DNA from: Hygrocybe punicea
Taxonomy: Eukaryota; Basidiomycota; Agaricomycetes; Agaricales; Hygrophoraceae
Reading direction: 5' to 3'
Assembly: GCA_963556145.1 (NCBI GenBank)
Contig: OY744471.1
Location: forward strand, 2,535,590-2,599,589
Length of the DNA: 64,000 nt
The notes beneath the pieces are model-generated. The model was not told where the DNA came from, searched no databases, and saw only the letters and a list, made by a program, of their open reading frames with translations. Shown here in pieces: positions 35,601 through 48,490 of this stretch. Each line of letters opens with the position of its first letter. Position 1 is the first letter of the stretch. The position numbers were made by a program, and so were the translations under genes.

Positions 35601-38600
35601 GTGACATATGCCACTATAGCCTTGATAGCAGTACCTGAGAGGAGGCTTGTCACATCTGAGTTGCACCGAAGAAGATATGTTATGCATGGTGTCAATGTGT
35701 TGATCCAAGCTTCACCCTTTTTCATGTTCAAAGCTCCTGATTTAGGATCAACTTGAGTCTGTTCAAAGGTTTGTCTTGGAAATCTGGCTTTGCATTTCCC
35801 ATGCTTGTTTATACATGTCAGTCTGTCTTTTTTGTTGGCCTTCTCGCAACTTGACTGATTTCTACCACAATTATGTATATTAGAACGCATAATCAAGTCA
35901 TCAACTATACTTGAAAATTTATCCCACCACAAATTAAGTTGTGACTTGTTAGAACAATGTTCATTACAAACATGATTTGACTTATTGCACATTGGTGGAG
36001 GTGTGTCCGGTAATGTCTGAGTAGGATCCTGATAATCCTTAGATTGACTGTTTTCTTCAATTTTGGCTTTTACATCAGCCATGGATCCAGTGAGAAACTC
36101 TCCAATATGCACACTCTCAAGATACTCCACCAATCTTTGTTGAAAATCAGAATTTGGATCCATAATTCTGTCTCTGATTTGTTGCGGTGATAATACTCCT
36201 TTAAGCCACAAGAGCATATGCATATGCAATGTCAACCGTCCTTGTTGTTCAACTGTTCCATAATATGCTTCTGTATTGCCATAGATTCCTGGATGATTTT
36301 CTCCAACACCAAGTACATGCTTAATGAATAACTGTGTCATAAAATGAAAAAATCTTGCACCAGCTACTGGATTGTGGGCAATTAATCGATATCTTTCATT
36401 ATAATCCCTTAGAACAGGATTAAATGTTTCTTTGGTGTCTGCAAAATATAATGAGATTGGATGTTTGTTGTCGGCAGGAGCAAATGTAATAAACCAAGAG
36501 GGTGCACCAACAAATGAAATCAAAGACCAAATTTTATTGCGCATATATTTTTTGCTGGTGACAGATCCTTTTACACCACCTCCAACATGATCAATATCAT
36601 TAATGAGTTTAAAACACAATTTTTCCTCATCTGTTTCTGGTATTACTTTATCACCATTTTCCATTCTTTTAGAAATGTCTGCTAGTGTATGAATGTTGAC
36701 ATCTAACAACCTGTTAGAAATCTCCTGGAATTTTGACTTTTCCGCTAATAAATATCCTGCTGTAGTGCATTGTTTTATCTGTTCGTGATTGAATGCAATC
36801 AATGGAAAATATGGATCTTTTTGAAATCTTTTGTCATGATACATAAGCAAATGTCTTTTGTGTCTAATATCTGATAATTCTCCCTGCTGATAGGCATTGC
36901 CAATTCCACCAAGTCCATATGGAAACAACCAGGGCATCATTTGAGGAAATAACTGTGGATTGCCATAAATAGATTCAGGATGAGCTGCATGACCTATGGC
37001 TAGAACTTTTTCATTTGAAGTCAAATGCTTTAATGCAATGGCCTTGAGAGCTTTGGCACTTTTGTTGGAATATTCTTCACCTGTCAAACCATGAACAACA
37101 AATGGACATTTTCCTGATTCAACACCATCTTCCTCTTCAATGTCATTGATAGCTGTTGACTCTGGATTTTTATTTGTAAATGATTGATGATAATCTACAA
37201 CAACTGGAGGACCATTTTCTGGATACTGATCAAGATTTCGTTGTGATATCTCGAGATCATAATAATCACAATGATTCAACTTCAACCATTCCAATGCAGC
37301 TTTAACCTTGTTTCTTCTTACAAGAAGAGGTGTTCTCTCAAAGTCAGATTTAGTTGGCTTACATGGCCCTGTATAAATAAATGCCAGAACTTCATCCAAG
37401 TCTTCAATGGGTGGAGGTAGAATATCATACACTTTAGGAATAGGATTAGCAAAAGTGATTGCATTTGCTCTCATTTTATGCATCCCTGAAGACACTCTTA
37501 CAATGCAACGATTGTGTCGTACTCTTGCAACCAGCAACTGTTCTGCAAATGATAAATCCATCAACTGTACTGGAACATCTCCTAACCATTTTCCATTTGC
37601 CAATGACAACAATAGGACTTTGTTTTTTGTCAAAGATTTATGGCAACTTGTGCATATATTGTGCAGCTGTTTAATTAAGACAGGGCCATCCAAGCCTTTG
37701 ATGGGATCTTCAGCAGTCAACCACTCTGTTTGTGTCACATCTGGGTTTCTTAATATCTTCAAGTCTGCGTTGACATTAGAGAGCTTTAATAAATCTTTAA
37801 TTGAAGTCAATTGACCACATATCGCACATCCTGATTCTGATATCTGATCAGGTGACATATCTTGACATGCGTTAGCTATAATTGTATGTTGTAGAGCAGC
37901 TGTGAGAGGTGGAGGTGGAAATATGTTTTTGTGTTTATTTTTGTATTTCTGTTCTGACTTTGCATGATTTAATTTATATTCTACACCTTTTTTTTGTTGG
38001 TATTTTGTCACAGAATGTGAGTTGTTTACTTTGTATTCTACACCTTTTGTTTGTTGATATCTTGTTACTGATTGCATATTTTTTACTTTGTATTCTATAT
38101 TTTGGCTTTGATATCGTTTCACTGCTCTTGCATTAGATGCCTTTGATTCCTTATTTAAAACTTCAATATCTATGACATCAAATACAGGTAGATATTGAGC
38201 ACAACTTGCACATATATGGCTCTTGATTGAAGTTTGAATATCTGCCTTATGAGATCTAGCATATGTGACAATATTATGTGAGCTGCTGCAATGGACTTTA
38301 GTTGATCTGTTGTTAATTGTGGTAATAACACATCCCATGGCACAAAACATGTTAATGTATTTAATGTATCAGTTCTTGTATCTGATTGTTTTATATATTC
38401 TCTGAATTTGAATTTCACATGAGTAGGATATCTTATGGAATTTGATAAATAAGGAGACAGCTCATTAAATATGAACAACTTTGATCCACCACCAACAATA
38501 TTATGCATATTTGTATCGTTCTCCTTGGTATTATCATTAGAGCAATATTTATTATCTGATGCAGATTCATGTTTCAAAGCAGTGGTACATATGACATTAA

Positions 38601-39786
38601 GACCTATAAAATATTGTGAATAATATACCAGAAATACTTGAAAGATAAACAATAAACTATATATCATTAATGTTTGATATTTTTGCATATATACTGCAAA
38701 GTCATGTGCTACATACATGTTTTGTAGCAGCTTTAGATGTATTCTTTGACACTTCCGGGGAAGTATTTCATGCACAAATAATGAGTCATGCATGGATGCA
38801 TTGACATATAGAAGAAGTCGTACATAGAATTCAATAATAAATGGTAGTTCTTTGTTGGGCTTTAAAATCCAATGGTTTGAACAAAGGTGATCTAGGTCAG
38901 GAAGACATTGTACTGTTTCTTCTGTTATATGAGAGATATCATGAGAAAAATGATAATCTCCACTATTGTTTAATATTCTCCTGTGGGGCACATGATGAGC
39001 AAGATAATCACACATTGTCTGTGTCCTTGAAATCAATTTCTGTGGTGCAGACCTATATATAGAATGATAGAAAAACACTATATCCTGGCATGCATTAGCT
39101 TGATAATTGAATAGCCTGTCTTGGGACACATGAGCAAAAAGATAAGGAGATATTTGTGTCGTTAAACTCAGGTTCTGCAGTGCATGAACAGAATGATAAA
39201 AAAGCACCATATCCTGGAGTGCATCGGGTTGATAATTCAAGAGCATGTTATGGGACACATGAGCAAGATGATAAGATGATTGTGTTTTTACACTCAAGTT
39301 CTGCGGTGCATAAACAGGATGATAAAAAAGCACCATATCCTGGGGTGTATCAGGACAATGATATAACACCCAGTCTTGGGACAGATGAACAAGATGATAA
39401 GAAAATATTTGTGTCCTATCCTGGGGTGTTTCAGGACGATAGTATAACACCCTGTCTTGGGACACAGCAAGACGATAAATAGATATTTGTGTCCTATCCT
39501 GGGGTGTGTCAGGACGATAGTATAACACCCTGTCTTGGGACACAGCAAGACGATAAATAGATATTTGTGTCCTATCCTGGGGTGTGTCAGGACGATAGTA
39601 TAACACCCTGTCTTGGGACACAGCAAGACGATAAATAGATATTTGTGTCCTATCCTGGGGTGTGTCAGGACGATAGTATAACACCCTATCCTGGGGTGTA
39701 TCAGGACGATAGTATAACACCCAGCCTTGTACCTTATGGACAAGGCCATGAGATGTTTCTGTTGTTATGAATAGGTCAGCTAACAC
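32648..39786 (-). pseudogene. Helitron 2 Rep/helicase transposase, near complete, two frame breaks
   Basis: The open frame 39786-38170 (minisatellite, then N-terminal region) passes by a frame change near 38280 into a 1,900-codon frame, 38350-32648. In the latter, repeats of the RYQQTKGVEYKVNN type, ICAICGQLT-like and ICTSCHKSL zinc motifs, the Rep HUH motif TLHMHMLLWL (about residue 706) and the tyrosine pair AYVTDYVTKPG (about 914) are intact. Helicase Walker A GMGGTGKS (about 1487), FIDEVSM and GDFAQLPPVGG follow. A second frame break near 32660 separates the last helicase motifs and protease-like domain. The catalytic residues all survive, so only two small indels stand between this copy and an intact gene; either could be a missed intron or a consensus error. 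The N-terminal break occurs identically in both contig copies. Confidence 0.88.
39403..39728 (-). repeat. Minisatellite of Helitron 2 (mirror of 13510-13835)
   Basis: The same 36/78 bp units as in arm 1, reverse complement. Confidence 0.85.
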
Positions 39787-40321
39787 AAATGCGATTGGTC
39801 AGAAGTTATATACTCGATGATGCATTTGTGTCTATGATTCTTATCAGCTTCAAATGATTATGGGATTTTGAAATATATACCAGCAAACATGTCCACATCA
39901 TCTGTATATGCCATATGATACGGGTCAATTGAACTAGCCTATACTCTCGATAGATATTAGTTGCGGCAAGACAGCAATCTAGTTATGACACCCACCTTAG
40001 CACTGTTCAAATGACAAGATGGAGCAGGAAAAAGCAACAATAATAGAAACACAACACAGTGGAACAACATGGTATGCAGGCAAGAGTATTGAAACCGTTG
40101 AGTTTAATTTTCGGAGTTTAGCTTTCAGAGTAAGAAAAACTCTTAGTAATCAGACAAGAACAATATGCAGACCGGCTGGCAATAATTTAAAACATGAATA
40201 CAAAAATGTACAGGCTAGGGTATCAACAGACAATTCCAGACAAAGACGAATCCAAAGGGGGGTGGAGGTGGTACAGGTATATACAAGGTATTCAGCGACA
40301 GATATTGGAGATAATCAAATA
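39787..40321. other. Intergenic, mirror of 12917-13451
   Basis: Same sequence as in arm 1; no gene supported. Confidence 0.5.
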
Positions 40322-43300
40322 CTACTCATTGCATGATGCGAGGACGACAACCCATTGCACGTTGAGTGACAACTGCGTGGAAAGCTCTTTGCCAACCCAA
40401 GTATTCGCGGTGTATCCAACAAGACAGACGCTGCCAGATAAATCGTCAGTCCAAGGATTCAACGTTGTATCTAGAAGTTGCAGTTGATTCGTGTTGAAGT
40501 TGCCCTTTCTCCCATCGTAAATTGGAACTGAGTTACATACATAGCACATATTAATGATTGGTAACACAATTTAACGAAATACGACAACTCACCATGGTCA
40601 TCAAAATTGAGAGCACCCTTCACTGCTCCAGTCCTCGATGATCCGGCTACTTTAACAGGTGATTTGGCAGGTGAGCCTTTAGCCAACAAACGGCTGAATC
40701 CTTGCTGAGAACGGTCTATACACAACTCAGCAATCATATTAACAAAGTTAATCATGGTTTACCTCCACCGTCCTTAGGCTTGGCTCTGGTGCTGATGGAT
40801 ATCGCATCTTCATAGATCTGGGCATGAAGTTCTTTGGCCTTAAAAACCATACAAAAGAAGGCACAGAAGCGTTCCCACTCCTGGGTGCACAAAGTGCCGG
40901 TTATCTGGCGGAACATCCCTTGAGGATCACGCTCATGCAAATTGGAGGAGTTGACAGCAAGAACGGAAGTGAAAACGGTGTAGAGAAAATTGTGGGGAGC
41001 GTTCGCTTGAATGGCATATCTTGTGCTCCGAACAGAATCAGAAGATGCAGCGGACTTGACAATAGAGGGTGATGCACGTGAAGGATTAACAAAGATCCCA
41101 GCTCTCGTGAACGTAATGGCCTTGATGATAACACTATTAATTATATTGGTGAGTAACTACATCGGTATATTTTTCAATGTAATAAAATAAATCTCACTCG
41201 ATATTGACACCTGGACAAACATCAGGAATTAAGCTCAAATAAAAGGGACCCATGGGATTCGGTCCATTGTTTGATGTGACAAGTGTACCAGCACTTGATC
41301 GAACATGTGAGTGTTGGAATTGGTAACGTCGTACATTTATCACTGTCTACGTTATTCGTTTGAATATGCGCTTATCTGATTATTATCAGATAACTACTCG
41401 TTAGGACTATCTTCGTATGTAATCTTCTTTACTCATCGGAGTGTATCCGGGTCTGCCTTGTCCGAGGGACTTACGCTATTGGCTAGTTGTCATCATTAGT
41501 CATCATTTGTAGTTAGTATATATACTTGGTATCCGATGTAGTAGTCACCCCATCGGATTATTACAAGTTTGTATCAGACTCACTACCGTCTCTCTAAGAA
41601 TCTCTCTTTCTTACGAGTGTCAACTAACATTGTCAACAACCGTATAATCCGCTTTTAACAGTGAGTTAGAATAAGACTTGAGAAACAACATACACACCGG
41701 AGGTGAGGAAGATTTCCATATGTGTCAGCAATGAAAGGATCAAACAGACCCGGGTCAGTGACTTCACAGTCCAATGGTGCCTTCTCAGTAGTAGGATTAA
41801 CAAACGAATCACTATTACCTAATCAGCTGCCATATAGAATTAGATACGCAATACGTACGCTTCAGGCAAATCCTCCATATACACAAGTTTCTCCTCCTGG
41901 TCGGTGACTTTCTTCTTGCCCTTGGATACTGGCCTGGAAACTAATGAAATGGTAAACATGATCAACGATGAAAAACTAAACTTGTTCTCAGTTGTCCTCT
42001 GATATACTGGAACCATATTCTCACTGGGTGTCGCTGGTTTGAATTTGCTCTTCTTGACCACAGTCCTACAGAAATATAAGCGTAACTCCAGAGATGAAGA
42101 CAGCTCCTACTTGGTATTCTTGCCTGAAGAACGTATCATAGCTTCATCGTTCGAGCCCTTTGATTCATTGGTGATGTTTGACGTTTCTTGTACACGTACT
42201 CTGGTATGGTGTGAATCAAGTATACCTATGAAGCATCAGTTTGAATAACTCACTGCTCCTTTCTTCCTTTGACATGAGGACTACAGAATATTAGTATTGA
42301 TGCATGGATACAGTAACATATGAGCGACAAACTTGACCAACTCAATATCGCTATCACTGTCCACAACCCTGTGAAGGATTATAAGGGAAGTACCACACAG
42401 AATCAACACAAACTTACTTTGCACGATTAGTACGTGCCACTGACTGATTATCCTCAGAAATATTGTCAGTAGCCGTATCATCCGGTACAGGAAGACTATT
42501 GATAACATCTCCTCAGCACATATCCACAAATGTAAAGTGGCATACCCTTCAGATTCTTCAGCGTCAACATCAATTAATGCAGAGTCAGACTGATGGCTGA
42601 TAGATGGTAACAGATATACGGTTAATATAGTGTATTTGCAATCATATGATACATACCCTTTTGCTTTCTTTGTGTTAGATTTAACGCTAGTAAATGTCCA
42701 TCAGCATGTTCATGTTAACAGATAATGCAAAGCGGTTGGTGCTTACAAAAATACATCATCCTCATCCTCATCCTCATAAACCAATGGAACATCTTTGGAC
42801 TTGGACTTCTTGTTATTTCTAGATTTGCAAGTCAGCACATGATAAAAATGGCTAAGTCATTTATGCATGCATACAAAGACTTTTGGCATTTGTTAACCCT
42901 ATGTGTGGCTAAACCAATGACCTAGAATACACGAAAGGTGGCACTTACGGTAGCTTTGCAATAGGCTGACCTTCAGAGTCAGACTCAGATACAGCGCGTT
43001 TCTTGGAACGCTGGATGGATCGGGAAGCCCTTGTAGGAGTGGACGGATTAATCTTTGATGACACATCTCTGTTTAGAAATGAGTGGATGAGTGGTCGGTC
43101 ACTAAGGCAAGAACAGTAGATACTTGATGACATTGTCACCGTCCGATTCCCCTCTATTTAATGTAAGTTGTGAGTTGATGTGTAAAGTCCTGAACAACAT
43201 ACAGTACATCCATGTCACTGTAGAAACATCTTAGTAAGTAGTGACGTGTAGAAAGTTTAATGAATACCTGGAACCATATTCACGCTCGTTGACTTGCTTG

Positions 43301-43429
43301 GTTGCTTTTTTACGAGAAATAGATCTAATTCAAAGCAATCAGTCCCAGGTGGAATAGTTATGCTAAATCAGAAATGAAAACATACTTGGAGCTTTGCTTT
43401 GTTGCAGCACGACGGGACATGGATGACAT
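40322..43429 (-). CDS. Many-exon orphan gene, second assembled copy
   Basis: Reverse-complement copy of the gene at 9806-12916, with the ATG at 43429 and the stop at 40322. It has the same exon pattern, the same phase-2 introns and the same LTR-like insert (about 41312-41639). The differences I found lie in introns or the insert, not in exons. It is best read as the same locus assembled twice. Confidence 0.7.
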
Positions 43430-43732
43430 GATACAGTAAAATACAAGGACAAGTTTGTTTTCAATAACCTCTTTTTACAAATAATGATACACATGTATCA
43501 CGTGTACCAGGAATGTAATCGTCTTTCCAGCATATTCTACAAGACGTGATGTATCACGTGTACCAGAAATGTAATCGTCTTCCAGCACATTCTACAAGAC
43601 ATGTGCTCAACAAATTGTTAACTGTACAGAATGTTCATGTGTAGTGCGACAAATACAGATTGCGCATTAATGAGGCAATTTTATCTGGTTAAAGTATATA
43701 TTAGAGGAGAACAGCCAGAGACCTAATCAATG

Positions 43733-43932
43733 NNNNNNNNNNNNNNNNNNNNNNNNNNNNNNNNNNNNNNNNNNNNNNNNNNNNNNNNNNNNNNNNNNNN
43801 NNNNNNNNNNNNNNNNNNNNNNNNNNNNNNNNNNNNNNNNNNNNNNNNNNNNNNNNNNNNNNNNNNNNNNNNNNNNNNNNNNNNNNNNNNNNNNNNNNNN
43901 NNNNNNNNNNNNNNNNNNNNNNNNNNNNNNNN
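43733..43932. other. Assembly gap, 200 N
   Basis: A run of exactly 200 N. Contig 3 begins just upstream of the Harbinger transposase start, so the 5' terminal inverted repeat of that element is probably lost in the gap. Confidence 0.99.
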
Positions 43933-43946
43933 GAACCGCTGCCATC

Positions 43947-45527
43947 ATGCCTCACCAATCCCACCGTCAAAAACTGCTCCTGGCTCTGAATCAAGTCAAA
44001 TGTGACCTCATCCAGAGGAAATATTATGACTTGGTTGGGAATCTGATTGAAGATCTGATTGAAGATTTGCCTGACCACTTTGATTCTGATACTGAGACCG
44101 GTACTGATATCGACATGTCAGATGATGCCTTTCCATCCTCAGACCTTCCCTCCGATGATTCTATGAACATACCCAGCTCAGACTCAGAAACAAGCAACCA
44201 ACTCTCCAACTACCTTTTCACGGAACTGGTCGATGCTATTGGAGCTCTTGAAGATGAAGTTAGAAAGGCGCGAGTCCTCAGAACTCGTACTCGTGTTTCC
44301 CATGCCCCCCAGCTTCATCTCCTTGATGAATGGTCTCTCAACGACCCTCGCCGTTTCCGACGAAAACTCCGTGTCGATCCTCCTGTTTTTGACAGGTTGG
44401 TTGAACTAATCGAAAACCATCCCATTTTTGCCTCCGACCGCCAACTCCCTGTCGAAATCCAATTGGCAATTTTTCTGAATCGTGCTGGCCACTATGGGAA
44501 TGCTGCAACCACTGAAGATGTGGCGGAATGGGCAGGGGTATCTGTTGGTACAGTCTACAATTGCACTAACCGTGTTATGATTGCAATTGCTGCCCATCAT
44601 GATGATGCCCTATCTTGGAATCCTGAGGATCCTCGTTGTCTGCATGAGAAGAATATGGCAAAGAAGTGGGTGGAGAGCAAGACTTGCAAGGAGTGGAAAG
44701 GTGGTTATTTGACTGGTGATGGGTCATGCTTTCCCCTCTTCCAGAAGCCTGGGCTACATGGAGAGTCTTTCTATGACAGGAAGTGCAATTATTCCCTTAA
44801 TTGCCAGGTTCTTTTATATTTATTCTCTTGGTCTCTTTTTCTCAAACATTTTCTTCCAGGTTATCAGCCTTCCACATAATTTACAGATTGTTGATTATGT
44901 TGCTGGCATAGTGGGGAGTATCCATGACTCCACTGCCTTTGCAATGTCCTGTGTTGCAGAGGAGCCCAACTTATTCTTTTCGGCCAATGAGTGGATGTGG
45001 GCAGATTCAGCATACCCATGTTATACTTGGTGTATCCCACCCTTCAAGAAGCCCGCAAGAGGGAGCCTTACTCCATTCCAGAAGAAATTCAATTATTTTT
45101 TATCAAGGGTATGCTTTTATTTTAATATTATACATGTGCTGATTCAAGATATTAGATTCGTGTACGTTCAGAGCATCTCTTTGGTGCTCTGAAGGGCCGA
45201 TTTTCCTCTTTACGGGAATTGCGTTTCCAAATTCAAGATCAAAAGAAATTCAACTATGTCAATCTCTGGGTGCGGTGTTGCTTGATTCTACACAATTTAA
45301 TTATTCGGATTGAAGAGGAGCTGGGGTTGAATGATACAACTGAATGGGCCAGAAATGACTGCGACCGTGAGGCTTATGCTGAGGGCGAGGACTATGGAGG
45401 TGAAGAGGGGGAAGGGGGAGAAGGGGAAGAAGGGGAAGAGGCACCTGACCACAATGATCCTGACACTGTTGCAGGAAAAGAATTTCGTGAATACCTAGCT
45501 ATGTTTGCACAGCATATGCAGAACTAG
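43947..45527 (+). CDS. PIF/Harbinger DDE transposase, three exons, 493 aa
   Basis: The exons are 43947-44807, 44860-45108 and 45156-45527, joined by 52 and 47 nt GT/AG introns. The sum is 1,482 nt with no frame break. After an acidic N-terminus, a helix-turn-helix-like region (DVAEWAGVSVGTVYNCTNRVM) precedes the DDE_4-type nuclease. The acids are D in LTGDGSCFPLF, D in GSIHDSTAF and E in RSEHLFGALKGRF, each in the Harbinger context. The C-terminus is a Glu/Gly-rich acidic tail. The length suits the family. With the Myb-like partner at 45746-47339, convergent and 219 bp away, this forms the standard two-gene Harbinger unit, in which the partner brings the nuclease to the nucleus and element ends. 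It may be functional, but the 5' end lies in the gap. Confidence 0.9.
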
Positions 45528-45745
45528 TTTACAAACTATATCTTTGATTATTCACCACTCAGCTCAGCCACAATCCCTATGGGAAGACAGGAAACAGCAT
45601 AGACATTTATTATGATCACGGCAAAGAGCATGATACATAGGGGGGGGGGACAGGGCTACATAGGGGGGGGGACAGGGTTATATAAGGGGGGAAAGGGCTG
45701 CATGGTGAGAGGTATCAATAATAGCTACAGAAAGGAAACGGTCCA
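45528..45745. other. Short convergent spacer with G-runs
   Basis: The junction of the two Harbinger genes. It contains three copies of a CATAGGGGGGGGG-type unit at about 45637-45710, likely replication slippage. Confidence 0.6.
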
Positions 45746-47339
45746 CTACTCATTGTTCGTCGGCTCAGACTCCTGCCGAAGGCCCGATAGCTCCAGCTGC
45801 CTGACCTTGAGTTTCTGCGACTCGATCTCAAGCCTTGCGAGTTCGATCTTGAGGGCGAGGGAGTTCCGATCTTCCTCGGCCTGGACACGGATCTTCTCTA
45901 GATCATGTTGACGGTCCGCCTCTTTCTCTGCCTTCCTCTTGTCCATGCGACGTTTCTTGGATGTGTCATGTTGATTCACTGCAGTTGAAAGTTGTTGAAC
46001 CAGTTCTAGGCGGTCATCGAAGTTGCTGGTGGGGTTGACTCGTTTGCGAGATGGGCGTGAGGAGACGGATGTGGGAGGGGTTACGCTCATGGCCCACGTA
46101 GTTGGTGAAGGGGCAGATGACGATGGGGCAGACCTATCAGAATCGGAGGGGCTGTACATTGCACGATGTGCCTGAATTGCTGGTGCACGAAGCGCTAATG
46201 CTTGTGCTCGAAGAACAAGTTGCTCGGCCTCAGACCCTGAACCAGATTCCCCGAAGACACCGTGACTTAACGGACTTTGGCTTCGTGAGGAGGGACTTGA
46301 CTGGTTGACATTTAAGAAGCGTGGGAGGGGCAGCCGGTGCCCTGCCGAAAAGCCAGTAGTGGTGTTCGGAGGGGTAGTGGTGTTTGGAGGGGTAGCAGTG
46401 TTTGGAGGGGTAGCGGTGTTTGGAGGGGAATTGGCGATAGCGATGTCGGGAGGGGGATTGGTGGTAGTGGTTGAGGTGGTAGCGGCAGTAGTGGCAGTGT
46501 TTTCCAATAGCCAGGGTAATCCAAGTTCACTTGGGTGCGGAAGGTCGTTTAGGTCGATGATGCCGGGAATGAAGTTGTCGTCAGGTGTGGGGGGGCTATT
46601 GGGATCCAGGAGGTCATCGGCGCCAATTGACATGGGTGGGAAATTAGGCACAGCACTTGGGCCTGTCAAAGGCCCAGGGGACGTTGGTAATGACCTATGG
46701 CCAGGGTAAAGGAGGCTGGTTGCTTGGCCAGCAAGATCTTGGCCAGCCTGAGACGTAGCCGGTTGTGGGTTGTGGCTGGGTACGGATTCCCAGATCCCGT
46801 GCAGCCGTTGATACCAAGGGAATTCCATGCTGGTTTTTTCTAATTTATGGTTAGAAAAAAAAAAACCAACGGCGAAAACAACAAAAAACTTGCGGGATAT
46901 GTTAACCGGGCCCACCTCACCATCACCAACTGTCAGTAAACCGGCGCCCGTTTTCCCTAACCCTTGGCGAACCTCACGATACTTGCTCTTGAGTCTGCCA
47001 AACAATCAAGTCAGCGATGATGGGCGATAAGGGAAATACTAACGTTTGTAAACGGTTCTCAACTGCCCGGGCAAATTTCTCCACATTCTGAGTATAGCCA
47101 GTACGGATTTGAGGGTTGTCATCAGCAGAAAACACCGCATGGGCAATTTTGGTGTAGATGTGCATCTTCGACTCTTTTCCTACAATCTTCTTGCGATTCG
47201 TCACCTTCGCATCTTGAGAAGAGTCTGAAAACAGCTTGATACGATCAAAGGGGTTGTCTTCGAGCCAGGTTACTAGCCTATCAGTTCGTCGCGAGTGGTT
47301 GCCATCCCAAAAGACTTTGATTTTGGACAAGTCGGTCAT
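45746..47339 (-). CDS. Harbinger Myb/SANT-like DNA-binding partner, 514 aa
   Basis: The exons are 47339-47044 and 46994-45746, separated by a 49 nt GT/AG intron and adding up to 515 codons. The start chosen is the ATG before TDLSKIKVFWDGN. The N-terminal 110 residues form a trihelix Myb/SANT-like domain with W at the start of helix 1 and RTDRLVTWLEDNP. The middle is Pro/Ser/Thr-rich with a repeated TPPNTA stretch (46370-46440). The C-terminus is a long charged coiled coil (KRKAEKEADRQHDLEKIR...) that could mediate pairing. In PIF/Harbinger elements this second protein binds subterminal sites and recruits the transposase. The open frame upstream to 47528 probably is not translated. Confidence 0.82.
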
Positions 47340-47747
47340 ATTTTGTGAGCGGGAGCAAGCTGAGGGACGGGTTGAAGGTGGGGCAGGGCAGGAGGTGAAA
47401 GTATTGGTCTTTGAACGTTGGCTCCGCCTGGGAGCAACAAGGAAACTGCGTGTTCTGGTTGAGTCGTGCATGAAAGATGAAACAAAATCGCCAAATATGG
47501 ACCTAACAAACAGGTTTTCGAGCAACAATAATAATTACAGTGAGTAATGCCATATTTAGAAGTCCTGCCTAATTTGGCTCTCAGGAACCGCAGCAGGATT
47601 CCTGGTAGGGAACCACTAGGCGAACTTGAGACCCACTGATCTCGGTAAGACGGTCCCTATTTCTAACCCCGCTAAACTGACCTTGCCAAATGTCAATGCC
47701 CGCGCCACCGTGACCGGTACCCACCCCAGTGATGGCGTCCCTAGTGG
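47340..47747. other. Upstream flank of the Myb-like gene, probable element end
   Basis: It holds the promoter of the minus-strand partner gene and presumably the right terminal inverted repeat. Without the left end, which is in the gap, the TIR cannot be identified. Confidence 0.4.
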
Positions 47748-47989
47748 ATGAGTGAGCACCCCGTTGACATTTTCACCGTTGACTCTAAGGTGCGTGGGCA
47801 CCACTCATGCATATTTTATATTTTATTTCTTTTTTCTGAACATTTTTACTTACACAACGCCGGCACCAACGCCCAGCCAATCAACACCACACCACACCAA
47901 CTCAAAGCCGCCGCCAAGATGTCGCCGCGGCCTAATGGCATCGAAACGCGAGCCGACACGTATGCGAAGAATGGGGAGGATGGCAACAA

Positions 47990-48490
47990 CAGTCAAGCGG
48001 CCCACGGCAACTTTTTCAACCACCAGGATGCCCTACCCTGCCCCGTTTTCGATGACCTACGGCTCGTGTACACCCCCCACGCTCCATTTCCGTTGAAAAC
48101 GAGCGGTCGGGGGGTTTCAGGATCCCACGTTCCCGCTGTCTGCCCAACCACCACCACCCCACCTTTTTCAACCACCGGGACTCCCTCCCCGCCCCGTTTT
48201 CGACCACCTACGGCTCGTGTACAACCCCCGCGCTCCATTTCCGTTGAAAACGAGTGGTCGGGGGGTCTCAGGATCCCACGTTCCCGCTGTCTGCCCAACC
48301 ACCACCCCCCCACCTTTTTCAACCACCAGGACTCCCCTGCCCGCCCCGTCTTCGACCACCTACGGCTCGTGTACACCCCCCCGCGCTCCATTTCCGTTGA
48401 AAACGAGCGGTCGGGGGGTCTCAGGATCCCACGTTCCCGCTGTCTGCCCAACCACCACCCCCCCTTTATCATCCACCAGGACGCGTGGAC
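47990..48490. repeat. GC-rich tandem array, family A (copy 2)
   Basis: Three full units of about 150-155 bp and part of a fourth. Each has CCGTTTTCGACCACCTACGG, CTCGTGTACACCCC, CCATTTCCGTTGAAAACGAG, a GGTCGGGGGGTCTCAGGATC block and TGTCTGCCCAACCACCACC. The units are close to identical here, in contrast to 22360-22930. Protein-like frames in it (for example from 47748) repeat with the DNA and are not supported as genes. Confidence 0.8.

Larger units (their letters stand above)
38020..43732 (-). repeat. Contig-end overlap, arm 2 (reverse complement of 9502-15218)
   Basis: It ends exactly at the second gap, while its inner end (38020) matches the last base of contig 1 and continues without interruption into the rest of the Helitron gene. 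Single-base differences from arm 1 include GGAAG for GGAAAG, an extra T in an ACTTTCTAC run and AGAGAG for AGAGAAG. Confidence 0.95.

Noticed and set aside
9502..43732. A genuine 5.7 kb palindrome or mating-type-like inverted duplication
   Set aside because: Both arms end exactly at contig breaks in the geometry of overlapping ends, so duplicate assembly is far simpler.
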